The notes beneath the pieces are model-generated. The model saw nothing but the letters and a program-made list of their open reading frames with translations, ran no database searches and was not told where the DNA came from. A stretch of 64,000 bases of DNA from Kineosporia corallincola (GTDB taxonomy: Bacteria; Actinomycetota; Actinomycetes; Actinomycetales; Kineosporiaceae): assembly GCF_018499875.1 (NCBI RefSeq), contig NZ_JAHBAY010000001.1, positions 496,001 to 560,000 of the forward strand, given 5' to 3'. Position numbers and translations under genes: made by a program. Of this stretch, positions 1 through 10,339 are shown in pieces. Position 1 is the stretch's first letter, and the number at the start of each line of letters is the position of its first letter.

Positions 1-2
1 TG

Positions 3-749
3 ACAAGCCTTCTCGAGTTCACGCTGCAATCCGTGCCGGGCAGTGTCGGCGTCGGTGTCAGCGTGGCCACCGACAGCCGGTCGGAAGGCGGCACCCCCAA
101 GACCACCGCCGCCATCGGTGTCGCCACCGAGCTCGACCCGGCGCAGTGGCAACACGCGCACGGCCCGATCTGGGAGGCGTTCCGGCACGACACCGTCGTG
201 GTCCGGCCGCTGGACGACGCCGCCGACCCGGGGCTGGGTGACCTGCCGGGCGTCTCGCAGGAGACGCTGGGCACCGTGAAGGGTGCGGTGTTCGTGCCCG
301 GTGAGTTCGGTTCCGACCTGCCCACGGTGTTCTCGGTGTACCTGGACCGCGTGCCCGACAACCGGGTGCTGCGCGACATCGACCGATACGAGCCCCTGGT
401 GACCCAGGCCCTGGCGGTGGTCGAGTACTGCGCCGGCGAGGAGCAGGTGGCCCAGCAGATGCTTCAGATGACCCAGTACCGGCGGGTGATCGAGCAGGCC
501 AAGGGCCTGGTGATGGGCGCCATCGGGGCCGATGCCCCGGCCGCCTTCGCCGCCCTGGCCCGGGCCAGCCAGCACTTCAACATCCGGCTGCGCAACCTGG
601 CCGTGGCCCTGGTCGAGCACGTCGGGGGCCAGGCCGCCGAGCATCCGGACGACCCGGACCTGGTGGTGCGCCCGACCCAGGCGGAGCGGGAGACCGCGGC
701 CCGGATCTGGGCGGCCCTGACCACCAGCGCGATCCTCGAGCAGAGCTGA
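3..749 (+). CDS. ANTAR-domain (probably GAF-ANTAR) regulator, 5' end outside window
   Basis: The reading frame is open to the left edge, so the N-terminus is missing; a GTG at 33 is only an internal candidate. The last third carries an ANTAR-type RNA-binding domain: an R-x-V-I-x-Q-A-K-G block at about 477-510, then a helix with A-F-A-A-L and S-Q-H-F-N before an A-V-A-L-V stretch. ANTAR proteins act as transcription antiterminators that bind paired hairpins in nascent mRNA. The upstream part is consistent with a degenerate GAF sensor, as in many actinobacterial GAF-ANTAR proteins, but this is inferred from layout. It lies 74 bp before lysS, which has its own promoter, so they need not be linked. 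Confidence 0.7.
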   Translation, partial: TSLLEFTLQSVPGSVGVGVSVATDSRSEGGTPKTTAAIGVATELDPAQWQHAHGPIWEAFRHDTVVVRPLDDAADPGLGDLPGVSQETLGTVKGAVFVPGEFGSDLPTVFSVYLDRVPDNRVLRDIDRYEPLVTQALAVVEYCAGEEQVAQQMLQMTQYRRVIEQAKGLVMGAIGADAPAAFAALARASQHFNIRLRNLAVALVEHVGGQAAEHPDDPDLVVRPTQAERETAARIWAALTTSAILEQS

Positions 750-809
750 TCGGCACCGCCGGGCGGGCGCCTCTTGACGGCACGGCGATGAACGCTTAGG
801 CGGGCCCAC

Positions 810-815
810 TAGGAT
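810..815 (+). promoter_or_regulatory. -10 element of leaderless lysS promoter
   Basis: TAGGAT ends 8 nt before the GTG at 824, which puts the transcription start at or next to the start codon. No Shine-Dalgarno sequence is visible. Confidence 0.55.
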
Positions 816-823
816 CGCCTGTT

Positions 824-2338
824 GTGACCGAGCAGCAGGCTGGTGCCACCAGCGAAACGCCCCAGGAGGACCTACCCGAGCAGATGCGCATCCGCTCGGA
901 GAAGCGGGCGCGCCTCCTGACCTCGGGTAAAGCTCCCTACCCGGTCGGGGTCGAGCGCACGCACTCCCTCGCCGACGTCCGCGCCGCGCACGCGGAGCTG
1001 GAGACCGGCGCCTCCAGCGGCGAGCTGGTGGCCGTGGCCGGCCGGGTGATGCGCTTCCGCGACGCCGGCAAGCTCTGCTTCGCCGTGCTGCAAGACGGTG
1101 ACGGCGCCCAGCTCCAGGTGATGGTCTCGGCCAAGGCCGTCGGGCCGGAGGCGCTGGCCGCCTTCAAGAGCGACGTCGACCTCGGCGACTTCATCTCCGT
1201 GCACGGCGAGGTGATCTCGTCCAAGCGCGGCGAGCTCTCGGTGATGGCCGACCGCTGGGAGATGGCGTCCAAGGCGCTGCGCCCACTGCCGGTGCTGCAC
1301 CGTGAGATGTCCGAGGAAGCCCGGGTGCGTCAGCGGTACGTCGACCTGATCGTCCGGCCGGCGGCCCGCGACGTGGTGCGCTCCCGGGCAGCCGTGGTGC
1401 GCTCGCTGCGCGACACCTTCCACTCCCGCGACTTCGTCGAGGTCGAGACGCCGATGCTTCAGGTGCAGCACGGTGGCGCGGCGGCCCGGCCGTTCAAGAC
1501 CCACATGAACGCCTTCGACATCGACCTGTTCCTGCGGATCGCGCCGGAGCTCTTCCTCAAGCGCGCGGTGGTCGGCGGCATCGACCGGGTGTTCGAGATC
1601 AACCGCAACTTCCGCAACGAGGGCGCCGACTCCACGCACTCGCCCGAGTTCGCGATGATCGAGGCGTACCAGGCCTACGCCGACTACAACTCGATCGGCG
1701 ACCTGGTGCGTGACCTGATTCAGGCTGCCGCGCAGGCGGTCTCGGGCGGCACCTCGGTGACCCTGGCCGACGGCACCGAGTACGACTTCGGCGGTGAGTG
1801 GCGCCAGATCACCATGTACGGCTCGCTCTCCGAGGCGGCGGGCCGCGAGGTCACGCCGGCCACCGAGCGCGCCGAGCTGGTCGAGCTGGCGGCCAAGCAC
1901 GACGTCCCGGTGCAGTCCTGGTACAGCCCCGGCAAGCTGGCCGAGGAGCTCTTCGAGGAGCTCGTGGTGCCGGACCTGTACGCGCCGACCTTCGTGCGCG
2001 ACTACCCGGAAGACACCTCCCCGCTGGTGGCCCCGCACCGCACCACGCCGGGCGTGACCGAGAAGTGGGACCTCTACGTGCGCTCGTTCGAGCTCGCCAC
2101 CGGCTACTCCGAGCTGGTCGACCCGGTGATCCAGCGCGAGCGCTTCGTGGCCCAGGCCCAGGCGGCTGCTGCGGGTGACGACGAGGCGATGCGCCTGGAC
2201 GAGGACTTCCTCCGGGCGATGGAGCACGGCATGCCGCCGACCGGCGGTATGGGAATGGGTCTGGACCGGTTGCTCATGGCAATCACCGGTCTCGGTATCC
2301 GGGAGACGATTTTGTTCCCCTTGGTCAAGCCCGAATAG
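824..2338 (+). CDS. lysS: Lysyl-tRNA synthetase, class II
   Basis: LysS charges tRNA-Lys with lysine in the cytosol. The 504-aa protein has the usual length and order: an N-terminal OB-fold anticodon-binding domain (about residues 55-160) and a class II catalytic core. Motif 1 lies near 190-212, motif 2 ([11 protein letters not shown]) near 257-267 and motif 3 (GMGLDRLLM) near 477-486. The block A-A-R-P-F and the [10 protein letters not shown] stretch are typical of LysRS. The start is the GTG at 824, supported by the -10 element just upstream and by the family length. A small membrane-protein gene follows 16 bp downstream, probably cotranscribed. Confidence 0.95.
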   Translation: MTEQQAGATSETPQEDLPEQMRIRSEKRARLLTSGKAPYPVGVERTHSLADVRAAHAELETGASSGELVAVAGRVMRFRDAGKLCFAVLQDGDGAQLQVMVSAKAVGPEALAAFKSDVDLGDFISVHGEVISSKRGELSVMADRWEMASKALRPLPVLHREMSEEARVRQRYVDLIVRPAARDVVRSRAAVVRSLRDTFHSRDFVEVETPMLQVQHGGAAARPFKTHMNAFDIDLFLRIAPELFLKRAVVGGIDRVFEINRNFRNEGADSTHSPEFAMIEAYQAYADYNSIGDLVRDLIQAAAQAVSGGTSVTLADGTEYDFGGEWRQITMYGSLSEAAGREVTPATERAELVELAAKHDVPVQSWYSPGKLAEELFEELVVPDLYAPTFVRDYPEDTSPLVAPHRTTPGVTEKWDLYVRSFELATGYSELVDPVIQRERFVAQAQAAAAGDDEAMRLDEDFLRAMEHGMPPTGGMGMGLDRLLMAITGLGIRETILFPLVKPE

Positions 2339-2354
2339 GACGCGAGGAACCGGC

Positions 2355-2579
2355 ATGGACTACGTGGCAGCGATCTTTCCTTCGATCGGTGTTCTCATCC
2401 TCTTCGTCATCGCGATCCGCGCCATCTTTCAGGCGGATCGCCGTGAGCGACTGGCCCAGGCCGCAGAAGACCGTCGCCTGGGTCTCGGACAGAATGGCCC
2501 GACCGGGCAAACGCATACCTCGCAATCTGTGAGTCCGGCGGAATCGGCGAAGCAGACGGGTACGACAGACGTTGATTAG
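2355..2579 (+). CDS. Small single-pass membrane protein downstream of lysS
   Basis: A 74-aa protein with one hydrophobic segment at about residues 4-24 (VAAIFPSIGVLILFVIAIRA), followed by a charged R-R-E-R-L patch and a Ser/Thr/Gln-rich tail that looks disordered. The start ATG at 2355 has GAGGA about 8 nt upstream. It sits 16 bp after lysS and ahead of a double hairpin, so it ends that transcription unit. No function is recognised; comparable short membrane ORFs follow lysS in other actinobacteria as far as I recall. Confidence 0.7.
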   Translation: MDYVAAIFPSIGVLILFVIAIRAIFQADRRERLAQAAEDRRLGLGQNGPTGQTHTSQSVSPAESAKQTGTTDVD

Positions 2580-2638
2580 CGTCACCCGTTCGGCCGAACG
2601 GGTGACGGCCCCGGTGAAAATGTGAATGTCACCGGGGC
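2580..2638 (+). terminator. Tandem hairpin terminators between the lysS unit and lsr2
   Basis: Two adjacent hairpins. The first is a perfect 28-bp palindrome at 2580-2607 (CGTCACCCGTTCGG and its complement). The second pairs GCCCCGGTGA at 2608-2617 with its complement at 2629-2638 across an 11-nt loop. There is no T-tract, as is common in high-GC actinobacteria. Confidence 0.7.
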
Positions 2639-2688
2639 GCGAGACAACTGCTAACCGCTCACTATTGCGGGCATCCTGCGGTGTTGGC

Positions 2689-2717
2689 TTGACATGCTTG
2701 AATGTCGACTCCATGAT
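2689..2717 (+). promoter_or_regulatory. lsr2 promoter with an embedded inverted repeat
   Basis: A consensus -35 TTGACA at 2689-2694 is followed after 17 nt by CATGAT at 2712-2717. GACAT (2691-2695) and ATGTC (2702-2706) form an inverted repeat with a 6-bp spacer over the -35 and spacer region, a natural place for a repressor. The predicted leader is about 55 nt. Confidence 0.55.
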
Positions 2718-2776
2718 TCCCATGAATGGGTTCATCTGCCCGGGGTGGACTCCGGTGGCGTTTCTAGGAGTAATTG

Positions 2777-3109
2777 ATGGCGCAGAAGGTGCAGGTCATT
2801 CTTGTTGACGACCTGGACGGCGGCGAGGCCGAGGAGTCGGTGTCGTTCTCGCTCGACGGGGTCAACTATGAAATTGACCTCTCCGCGACCAACGCGGAGG
2901 CGTTGCGAGACGCGATCGCACCGTGGGTGGGGCATGCCCGTCGTATCAGCGGCCGTAGCAGCCGTGGCCGGGGCACGTCGCGTGGCCGGTCCGCCGCCAA
3001 GGCGGATCTCGGTGACGTGCGGGCCTGGGCGCGCGACAACGGCTATCAGGTGAGCGATCGCGGCCGGGTCTCGGCCGAGGTGATGGCTGCCTACGAAGGC
3101 GCGCACTGA
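2777..3109 (+). CDS. lsr2: Lsr2-family nucleoid-associated xenogeneic silencer
   Basis: Lsr2 is the actinobacterial H-NS analogue, bridging AT-rich DNA and silencing acquired genes. The 110-aa protein has the N-terminal oligomerisation domain (MAQKVQVILVDDLDGGEA, then S-F-S-L-D-G-V-N-Y-E-I-D-L), a basic Arg/Gly/Ser linker at about 58-75, and a C-terminal DNA-binding domain with V-R-A-W-A-R-D-N-G-Y and the RGR minor-groove hook. The ATG at 2777 is chosen because AGGAG at 2766-2770 is 6 nt away; an in-frame TTG one codon earlier is unlikely. It is monocistronic: own promoter, strong terminator after it. Confidence 0.95.
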   Translation: MAQKVQVILVDDLDGGEAEESVSFSLDGVNYEIDLSATNAEALRDAIAPWVGHARRISGRSSRGRGTSRGRSAAKADLGDVRAWARDNGYQVSDRGRVSAEVMAAYEGAH

Positions 3110-3160
3110 ACCTGTCCCACCCGTGAGATCGCGCCACCGCCGTGAATCGACGGCGTAGTC

Positions 3161-3207
3161 CTGGACGGGCGCCGAACCGCTATGGTTCGGCGCCCGTCCA
3201 GGTTTTG
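3161..3207 (+). terminator. lsr2 terminator
   Basis: A perfect 18-bp stem (3161-3178 with 3184-3201) and a 5-nt loop, followed by GTTTTG. It begins about 50 bp after the lsr2 stop codon. Confidence 0.85.
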
Positions 3208-3307
3208 TCGTGGGTCTTTCGCTTTTCCCCGCCGGTCACCTCGCCGTGCGGTCGCGGTTCGGCCGGATCGAAAGAGTGTGCTCCGTCCGGGGGTGGACGC
3301 CCGGGTG

Positions 3308-3328
3308 AATTCGGCAGAATCCCGAATT
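3308..3328. repeat. Perfect inverted repeat AATTCGG-N7-CCGAATT
   Basis: Both 7-bp arms are exact complements with a 7-bp spacer, and the arms are AT-richer than the surroundings. A related palindrome CCGAATTCGG is at 3559-3568. This looks like a dimeric operator, or possibly a high-affinity Lsr2 target next to lsr2 itself; the binding protein is unknown. Confidence 0.4.
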
Positions 3329-3848
3329 GCCAGGTTGTGCTGAATGCGATTGTCCGGACTATGTCTGCGCTCCGGGATAGTGCCGCCCACCGGAAGCGGT
3401 ACTGACAACGTTCGGCGGAACTTCTGGTGATCGTTCCGCTGCTCCGCGTTGTTTGTCGGCCCCGCGGATAGGCAGGACGGGTGCGAACACCCGGTGCCCG
3501 ATCTGCCGGCGGGTAATCCCGCGGTAGCACGTAATGTGTGCTTAGCGGGGTGGCTTGTCCGAATTCGGCGGGTGAATTCCCTCGCTCCGGTGTTGTTCGG
3601 CGCTCGCCCGGAAACCTCGTCCCGGCCGCCGGGCGGCCGCCGGTGGACGTGTCGGAGCCGTCTGTTCGCCGTCCGCAAACAAGAGGGGGAACCGGAACGG
3701 TGGGGCGATCGGCTCGGGTGACCCGGCGTGACCGGCCCCGGCAACGGGTGGCACCCTGGACATGCGGCCGGGCCGCCCGCCGGGCCGAACCGGGACTTCC
3801 GTCCCGCGCCCGGGCGAGGGCCTCAAAGCTCGTGAAAAGCGTTGGTTC

Positions 3849-3867
3849 TGTCCGCCGAAAGCGAACA
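3849..3867 (+). promoter_or_regulatory. ClgR-type box over the -35 region of a clpC promoter
   Basis: TGTCCGC-N5-GCGAACA is a palindrome with one mismatch and contains CGC-N5-GCG, the core of the operator bound by ClgR, the actinobacterial activator of clp genes. A -10-like TACTGT lies at 3874-3879, so the box would cover the -35 position, as expected for an activator. A second -10-like TAGCAT is at 3985-3990. Confidence 0.55.
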
Positions 3868-3888
3868 TCGAACTACTGTGCTCCGGCC

Positions 3889-3909
3889 CTGGAACACGTA
3901 AGGTTCCAG
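3889..3909. promoter_or_regulatory. Perfect inverted repeat CTGGAAC-N7-GTTCCAG upstream of clpC
   Basis: Exact 7-bp arms with a 7-bp spacer, just downstream of the predicted TACTGT -10, so it would sit at or after the transcription start where a repressor could block. The geometry equals that of the HAIR element of HspR, but the arm sequence differs, so the regulator is unknown. Confidence 0.5.
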
Positions 3910-4044
3910 CTCCGTTGGCCGATGCACGGGTGTCGGCACAGTCTCACTCTCGGATTGCAGGGTGTTTCTTTCCGTAGCCCCAGATAGCATCGATAAGGTC
4001 AGCGAGACCCCGTCTCACCCCCACTGACCGCACGAGGAGCGCAG

Positions 4045-6564
<2,520 letters not shown>

Positions 6565-6579
6565 CCGCCACCCGCACCA

Positions 6580-6620
6580 CCGGAGGCCGGAACCCGCGAG
6601 GGTTCCGGCCTCCGGCCGTT
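6580..6620 (+). terminator. clpC terminator
   Basis: Perfect 15-bp stem (6580-6594 with 6601-6615) with a 6-nt loop, beginning 15 bp after the clpC stop codon. Confidence 0.85.
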
Positions 6621-6683
6621 TGCCGGATGTGACGAGGCTATCTTCGGCTCACACGCCCGGCGGTGGCGTGAGAACATCGACGG

Positions 6684-7187
6684 GTGGCTGACTTCCGCGT
6701 CCGGCGTGCCCGCACCACCGACGTCTCCACCATCGCGCGCATGGTGGCGGGCTACGCCGACCAGCGCATCCTGTTGCACAAGGAGACGGTCACCTACTAC
6801 GAGAACGTGCAGGAGTTCCGGGTCGCGGTGGACGCCGACGACCAGGTGATCGGCTGTGGCGCCGTGCACGTGCTGTGGGAAGACCTGGCCGAGGTGCGCA
6901 CCCTGGCGGTGTCGTCGGCCTGGCGCGGTGCCGGGGTCGGGCACGCCCTGCTCGACACCCTGATCGAGCAGGCCGGCGAACTCGGCGTGACCCGGCTGTT
7001 CTGCCTCACCTTCGAGGTGAAGTTCTTCGAGCGCCACGGTTTTCGTGAGATCGAGGGCACACCGGTGGCCCCCGAGGTCTATGCCGAACTGCTGCGCTCC
7101 GGCGACGAGGGCATCGCCGAGTTCCTCGACCTGGCCCGGGTCAAGCCCAACACCCTGGGCAACACCCGCATGCTCCGCGAGCTCTGA
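6684..7187 (+). CDS. argA: GNAT acetyltransferase, ArgA-type amino-acid N-acetyltransferase
   Basis: This short GNAT protein probably transfers acetyl from acetyl-CoA to the alpha-amino group of glutamate, the first step of arginine synthesis, as proposed for its M. tuberculosis counterpart Rv2747. The 167-aa sequence has the GNAT core: an N-terminal R-R-A-R-T-T-D motif, the strand V-R-T-L-A-V and the acetyl-CoA loop R-G-A-G-V-G at 81-86, then L-F-C-L-T-F-E-V-K-F-F-E-R-H-G-F, characteristic of short ArgA proteins. The GTG at 6684 is the only sensible start; no clear Shine-Dalgarno is seen. Substrate assignment is from family resemblance. It converges with the ABC ATPase gene, 21 bp apart. Confidence 0.75.
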   Translation: MADFRVRRARTTDVSTIARMVAGYADQRILLHKETVTYYENVQEFRVAVDADDQVIGCGAVHVLWEDLAEVRTLAVSSAWRGAGVGHALLDTLIEQAGELGVTRLFCLTFEVKFFERHGFREIEGTPVAPEVYAELLRSGDEGIAEFLDLARVKPNTLGNTRMLREL

Positions 7188-7208
7188 CCCGGCCCGGCGG
7201 GCCCCCGC

Positions 7209-8180
7209 TCACGGGGTCAGCCGGCGCACCAGCTCGGACACGTCCGGCTCCTCCAGGCTGAGGTTGCGCACGGGGGCCCGGGCCACCACCTCGGCCAGCA
7301 CCTTGGCCGTGCTGCCCCGGCCGGGCGTGATGCCCAGACGCTGGCGCAGGCCACCGGCCTCCACGGCGATCAGCTCGGTGCCGGCCAGATCGTCGAGCGG
7401 GGCCGTGGGAGCGAGCAGGTCCACCACGAGAACCCGCTCGGTGCCGAGCAACTCGGTCAGTGCGGGCACGTCGCCGTCGAAGCCGATCCGCCCGTCCACC
7501 CCGACCAGCAGCCGCGGGCACAGCGACTCGACGTCGGCCAGATCGCTCGTGGCCAGCAGCAGCGCACGCCCGTTCATCCGGTTCTCCTGGCGCAGCACCG
7601 AGCGCAGCCGTTCCTTGCTGCCGGCGTCCATGCCCCGGGTCGGCTCGTCGAGGATCAGCACCTCAGGGTCGGGCAGTAGCGCCGCGACCAGCTCGGCCCG
7701 GCGGCGCTGGGCCGGTGTCAGGTTGCCGACCGGCGTTCTCAGCGCCCGCCCGAGCTCCAGCCGCTCGACCAGCTCGTCCGCGCTGCCGTCGGGCAGCTCG
7801 AGCAGACGGCAGACCATGGTGAACGACTCGCCCAGCGGCACGTCGAACCACAGCTGTGAGTGCTCGTTGACGATGGCGCCGACCCGGCCGGCCAGTTCCG
7901 CGTGCCCGGTGTACGGCTTGTGGCCCAGAACCGAGATCGAACCGAAAGACGGCGAGCAGTGGCCTGTGGCGAGCTTCACCAGGCTCGTCTTGCCGGCTCC
8001 GGGCGGAAACAGCAGGCCGACGGCCTCGCCCGCGGCCACCGAGAAGGACAGGCCGTCGAAGACGGTGGAGTGACGACGCCAGAACCCGCGTCGCACCGAG
8101 TAACTGACCTGCTCGAAGGCAACGACCGGACGCGGCGCACCGCTCGGAGCGGGCCGCTGACCCCCGTCATTCTGCGCCAC
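7209..8180 (-). CDS. Lone ABC-transporter ATP-binding protein with degenerate motifs
   Basis: The 323-aa protein has the ABC ATPase fold but several altered catalytic motifs. Walker A at 58-65 reads FPPGAGKT, with Phe replacing the first Gly. The signature at 154-158 reads LTPAQ instead of LSGGQ. Walker B V-L-I-L-D-E-P (174-180) is intact, but the switch His after the D-loop is absent (T-S-D at 211-213). The Q-loop block S-Q-L-W-F-D-V-P resembles the ABC-2 exporter ATPases of COG4586. No permease gene is adjacent. It may be a regulatory or inactive subunit working with a permease elsewhere. The GTG start at 8180 is supported by a TAATCT 6 nt upstream. Confidence 0.7.
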   Translation of the reverse strand: MAQNDGGQRPAPSGAPRPVVAFEQVSYSVRRGFWRRHSTVFDGLSFSVAAGEAVGLLFPPGAGKTSLVKLATGHCSPSFGSISVLGHKPYTGHAELAGRVGAIVNEHSQLWFDVPLGESFTMVCRLLELPDGSADELVERLELGRALRTPVGNLTPAQRRRAELVAALLPDPEVLILDEPTRGMDAGSKERLRSVLRQENRMNGRALLLATSDLADVESLCPRLLVGVDGRIGFDGDVPALTELLGTERVLVVDLLAPTAPLDDLAGTELIAVEAGGLRQRLGITPGRGSTAKVLAEVVARAPVRNLSLEEPDVSELVRRLTP

Positions 8181-8186
8181 GCGTTG

Positions 8187-8192
8187 AGATTA
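8187..8192 (-). promoter_or_regulatory. -10 element for the lone ABC ATPase gene (leaderless)
   Basis: TAATCT on the minus strand, 6 nt before the GTG at 8180. It separates this gene from the upstream disA-mutY operon. Confidence 0.5.
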
Positions 8193-8255
8193 GCGAAGAT
8201 TTAAGGCGGTCAGTTGGCAGCCGTAACGTACGCCTTCTGTATCCCGTATGGGCGT

Positions 8256-9161
8256 TTACCCGGGTAACTGGTAATGATCACCGGGCAGCGGCTCCACCAG
8301 ACCGTCTTCGATCAGCCCGGCCAGGCAGCGTGAGCGCTGTCCCGGGTCGCGCAGGGCGCCGTCCGGCACCTCGATCACCAGCTGCGGGTGCGAGAGCGGG
8401 TCGCGGCTCTTGCGCAGGGCGGCCATCAGCGCGCCGCGGATCTGCCGGTCGGTGCCGGCCCAGGCCTGGCCCTTGCGGGCCGGGCCGGTGTGCGGTGGGG
8501 AACCGGCCAGACGCCAGGCACACTGCGAGGAGACCGGGCAGCCGGCGCACTTGGGCGAGCGGGCGGTGCAGACCAGCGCACCGAGCTCCATCACCGCCAC
8601 GGCCCAGCGGGCGGCCCGGGCCGGTTGCTGCGGCAGCAGTCCGGTGGCCAGCCGGGTCTCGGCGGAGGTGACGGCGGGCGGCGGGTACTCGATGCCGGTG
8701 ACGGCGCGGGCGAACACCCGGCGCACGTTGGTGTCGAGCACGGCGTGACGCTGGCCGAACGCGAAACTGGCCACGGCGGCGGCGGTGTAGGAGCCGATGC
8801 CGGGCAGGGCCAGTAGCTCGGCGTGGTCGCTGGGCACGGCGCCGTCGTGGCGGTCCACGATCGCCTGTGCGGCCTGGTGCAGGCGCAGCGCACGCCGCGG
8901 GTAGCCGAGCCGGCCCCAGGCCCGGATCACCTCGCCGGGCGGCTCCTTCGCCATGTCGGCGGGCTCGGGCCAGCGCTGCACCCACTCCCGCCAGATCGGC
9001 AGCACCCGGCTGACCGGGGTCTGCTGGAGCATGATCTCGCTGATCAGGACGTGCCAGGGCGGGCAGTCCGGCTCGCGCCAGGGCAGGTCGCGGGCGTTCG
9101 CCTCGTACCAGGCCAGGATCGGGCGGTGCAGCGGATGTGCGCCGGTGTCGGTGGTACTCAG
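8256..9161 (-). CDS. mutY: A/G-specific adenine DNA glycosylase (probable CTG start)
   Basis: MutY removes adenine mispaired with 8-oxoguanine. The first ATG in frame (9032) is too late, because it would delete the conserved D-L-P-W-R and the catalytic Glu of S-E-I-M-L-Q-Q-T. Reading upstream restores L-A-W-Y-E...R-D-L-P-W-R and reaches a CTG at 9161-9159 that overlaps the disA stop (CTGA), with GGAG 8 nt before it. From that CTG the protein is 301 aa with Glu42, the HhH L-P-G-I-G near 119-125, the catalytic Asp143 in V-L-D-T-N, and a 4Fe-4S cluster C198-x6-C205-x2-C208-x5-C214. The C-terminal MutT-like domain is short. It is cotranscribed with disA. Confidence 0.9.
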   Translation of the reverse strand: MSTTDTGAHPLHRPILAWYEANARDLPWREPDCPPWHVLISEIMLQQTPVSRVLPIWREWVQRWPEPADMAKEPPGEVIRAWGRLGYPRRALRLHQAAQAIVDRHDGAVPSDHAELLALPGIGSYTAAAVASFAFGQRHAVLDTNVRRVFARAVTGIEYPPPAVTSAETRLATGLLPQQPARAARWAVAVMELGALVCTARSPKCAGCPVSSQCAWRLAGSPPHTGPARKGQAWAGTDRQIRGALMAALRKSRDPLSHPQLVIEVPDGALRDPGQRSRCLAGLIEDGLVEPLPGDHYQLPG

Positions 9162-10240
9162 ATGTATCGCTCCAGGATGCTGGACTCGGCCAGCCGGGAA
9201 AGACCTTCCCGGACGGCGCGGGCTCGCTGGTCGCCGACGCCCTCCACGAGCATCAGGTCGTCGAGGTTGGCGGCAAGGAGTTTCTGGAGGTCGCCGAAGT
9301 GGTCGACCAGGCGCTCGACGATCGCGCCCGGCAGACGCGGCACCTTGGTGAGCAGCCGGTAGCCCTTGGGACTGACCGAGGCGTCGAGGGCATCGCTGCC
9401 CTGCACGAAACCCAGAACCCGGGCGACCAGCCCGAGGTCGACCAGGTCGTTGGAGGGGATCTCGGCCAGGGCGGTGACCACCTCGGGCATCGAGCGCTCG
9501 CGCCGGGTGGCGTCGAGGTAGTCGCGGATGACCAGGTCGCGGTCGGGGCCGACGCCGCCGATCAGCTCGTCGAGCTGGAGCGAGAGCAGCCGGCCGTCGG
9601 TGCCGAGTTCGACCACGTAGTGCTGGATCTCGTCGGAGATGCGGCGCACCATCTCGAGACGCTGGATGACGATGGACACGTCGCGCACGGTGACCAGGTC
9701 TTCGATCTCCAGCGCGGAGAGCGTGCTGGTGACCTCGTCGAGCCGGGCCTTGTAGCGCTCCAGCGTGGCCAGGGCCTGGTTGGCCTTGCCCAGGATGGCG
9801 TCGGAGCCCTCCAGCACGTAGCGCCGGCCTGCCACGTAGAGCGCGATGATGCGCATGGACTGGCTGACCGAGACCACCGGATAGCCGGTCTGCTTGGCCA
9901 CCCGCTCGGCGGTGCGGTGCCGGGTGCCGGACTCGTCGGTCTGGATGCTCGGGTCGGGCACCAGCTGCACGGCGGCCCGGAGGATCCGCGACCCGTCCTG
10001 GTCGGTGACGATCGCGCCGTCCATCTTGGCCAGCTCACGCAGCCGGGTGGCGGAGAAGCCGACGTCGAGATTGAAGCCACCGGTGCAGATGCTCTCGACC
10101 AGGGTGTCGTGCCCGAGCACGATGAGAGCGCCGGTGCGGCCGCGCAGAATGCGTTCCAGACCGTCGCGCAGCGTCGTGCCCGGCGCGACCGCGGCAAGGG
10201 TGTACCGCAGCAGCTCTTCGGGAGTGCGCTCGGCGACCAC
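9158..10240 (-). CDS. disA: DNA-integrity scanning diadenylate cyclase
   Basis: DisA makes c-di-AMP from two ATP and stops when it meets branched DNA. The 360-aa protein has the N-terminal DAC domain with D-G-A at 74-76 and R-H-R at 107-109, the two signature motifs that bind ATP, a helical linker, and a C-terminal helix-hairpin-helix region ([13 protein letters not shown]) for DNA. A TAGACT 6 nt before the GTG at 10240 indicates a leaderless mRNA. mutY follows with a 4-bp overlap, and radA diverges upstream, placing three genome-integrity genes together, an arrangement also seen elsewhere with radA-disA. Confidence 0.95.
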   Translation of the reverse strand: MVAERTPEELLRYTLAAVAPGTTLRDGLERILRGRTGALIVLGHDTLVESICTGGFNLDVGFSATRLRELAKMDGAIVTDQDGSRILRAAVQLVPDPSIQTDESGTRHRTAERVAKQTGYPVVSVSQSMRIIALYVAGRRYVLEGSDAILGKANQALATLERYKARLDEVTSTLSALEIEDLVTVRDVSIVIQRLEMVRRISDEIQHYVVELGTDGRLLSLQLDELIGGVGPDRDLVIRDYLDATRRERSMPEVVTALAEIPSNDLVDLGLVARVLGFVQGSDALDASVSPKGYRLLTKVPRLPGAIVERLVDHFGDLQKLLAANLDDLMLVEGVGDQRARAVREGLSRLAESSILERYI

Positions 10241-10246
10241 GGGGGG

Positions 10247-10252
10247 AGTCTA
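10247..10252 (-). promoter_or_regulatory. -10 element of leaderless disA-mutY promoter
   Basis: TAGACT on the minus strand ends 6 nt before the disA GTG. Confidence 0.55.
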
Positions 10253-10326
10253 TCCGGCCGGTGAACGGTCACGGGCCCAAAGCTCCTGGCCGGGCCGCCG
10301 GGGCCAGAACTGTCGGTGGTGGCGCG

Positions 10327-10332
10327 TAGGTT
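10327..10332 (+). promoter_or_regulatory. -10 element of leaderless radA promoter
   Basis: TAGGTT ends 7 nt before the GTG at 10340, which decides between that start and a TTG 24 bp earlier. Confidence 0.55.
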
Positions 10333-10339
10333 CTGCGGG

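Larger units (their letters stand above)
3208..4044. other. Long non-coding region ahead of clpC
   Basis: About 840 bp with no convincing gene: the open frames here lack ribosome-binding sites and family resemblance. It contains an AATTCGG-N7-CCGAATT repeat (3308-3328), a 10-bp palindrome CCGAATTCGG (3559-3568), and, near clpC, a ClgR-like box (3849-3867) and a perfect 7-7-7 inverted repeat (3889-3909). Short hairpin-forming stretches occur around 3475-3530, but I recognise no known RNA family. Confidence 0.6.

Noticed and set aside
3440-3560. Riboswitch or known structured RNA upstream of clpC
   Set aside because: Short hairpins can be drawn, but none of the conserved blocks of the c-di-AMP riboswitch, 6S or 6C RNA could be matched.
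3091-3744. Possible minus-strand protein in the lsr2-clpC gap
   Set aside because: It begins across a strong terminator hairpin, is Arg/Pro/Ser/Thr-rich and has no start signals or relatives that I recognise.
3889-3909. HspR-associated inverted repeat (HAIR) upstream of clpC
   Set aside because: The 7-7-7 geometry fits, but the arms CTGGAAC/GTTCCAG do not match the known CTTGAGT/ACTCAAG arms, so it is reported only as an unknown operator.
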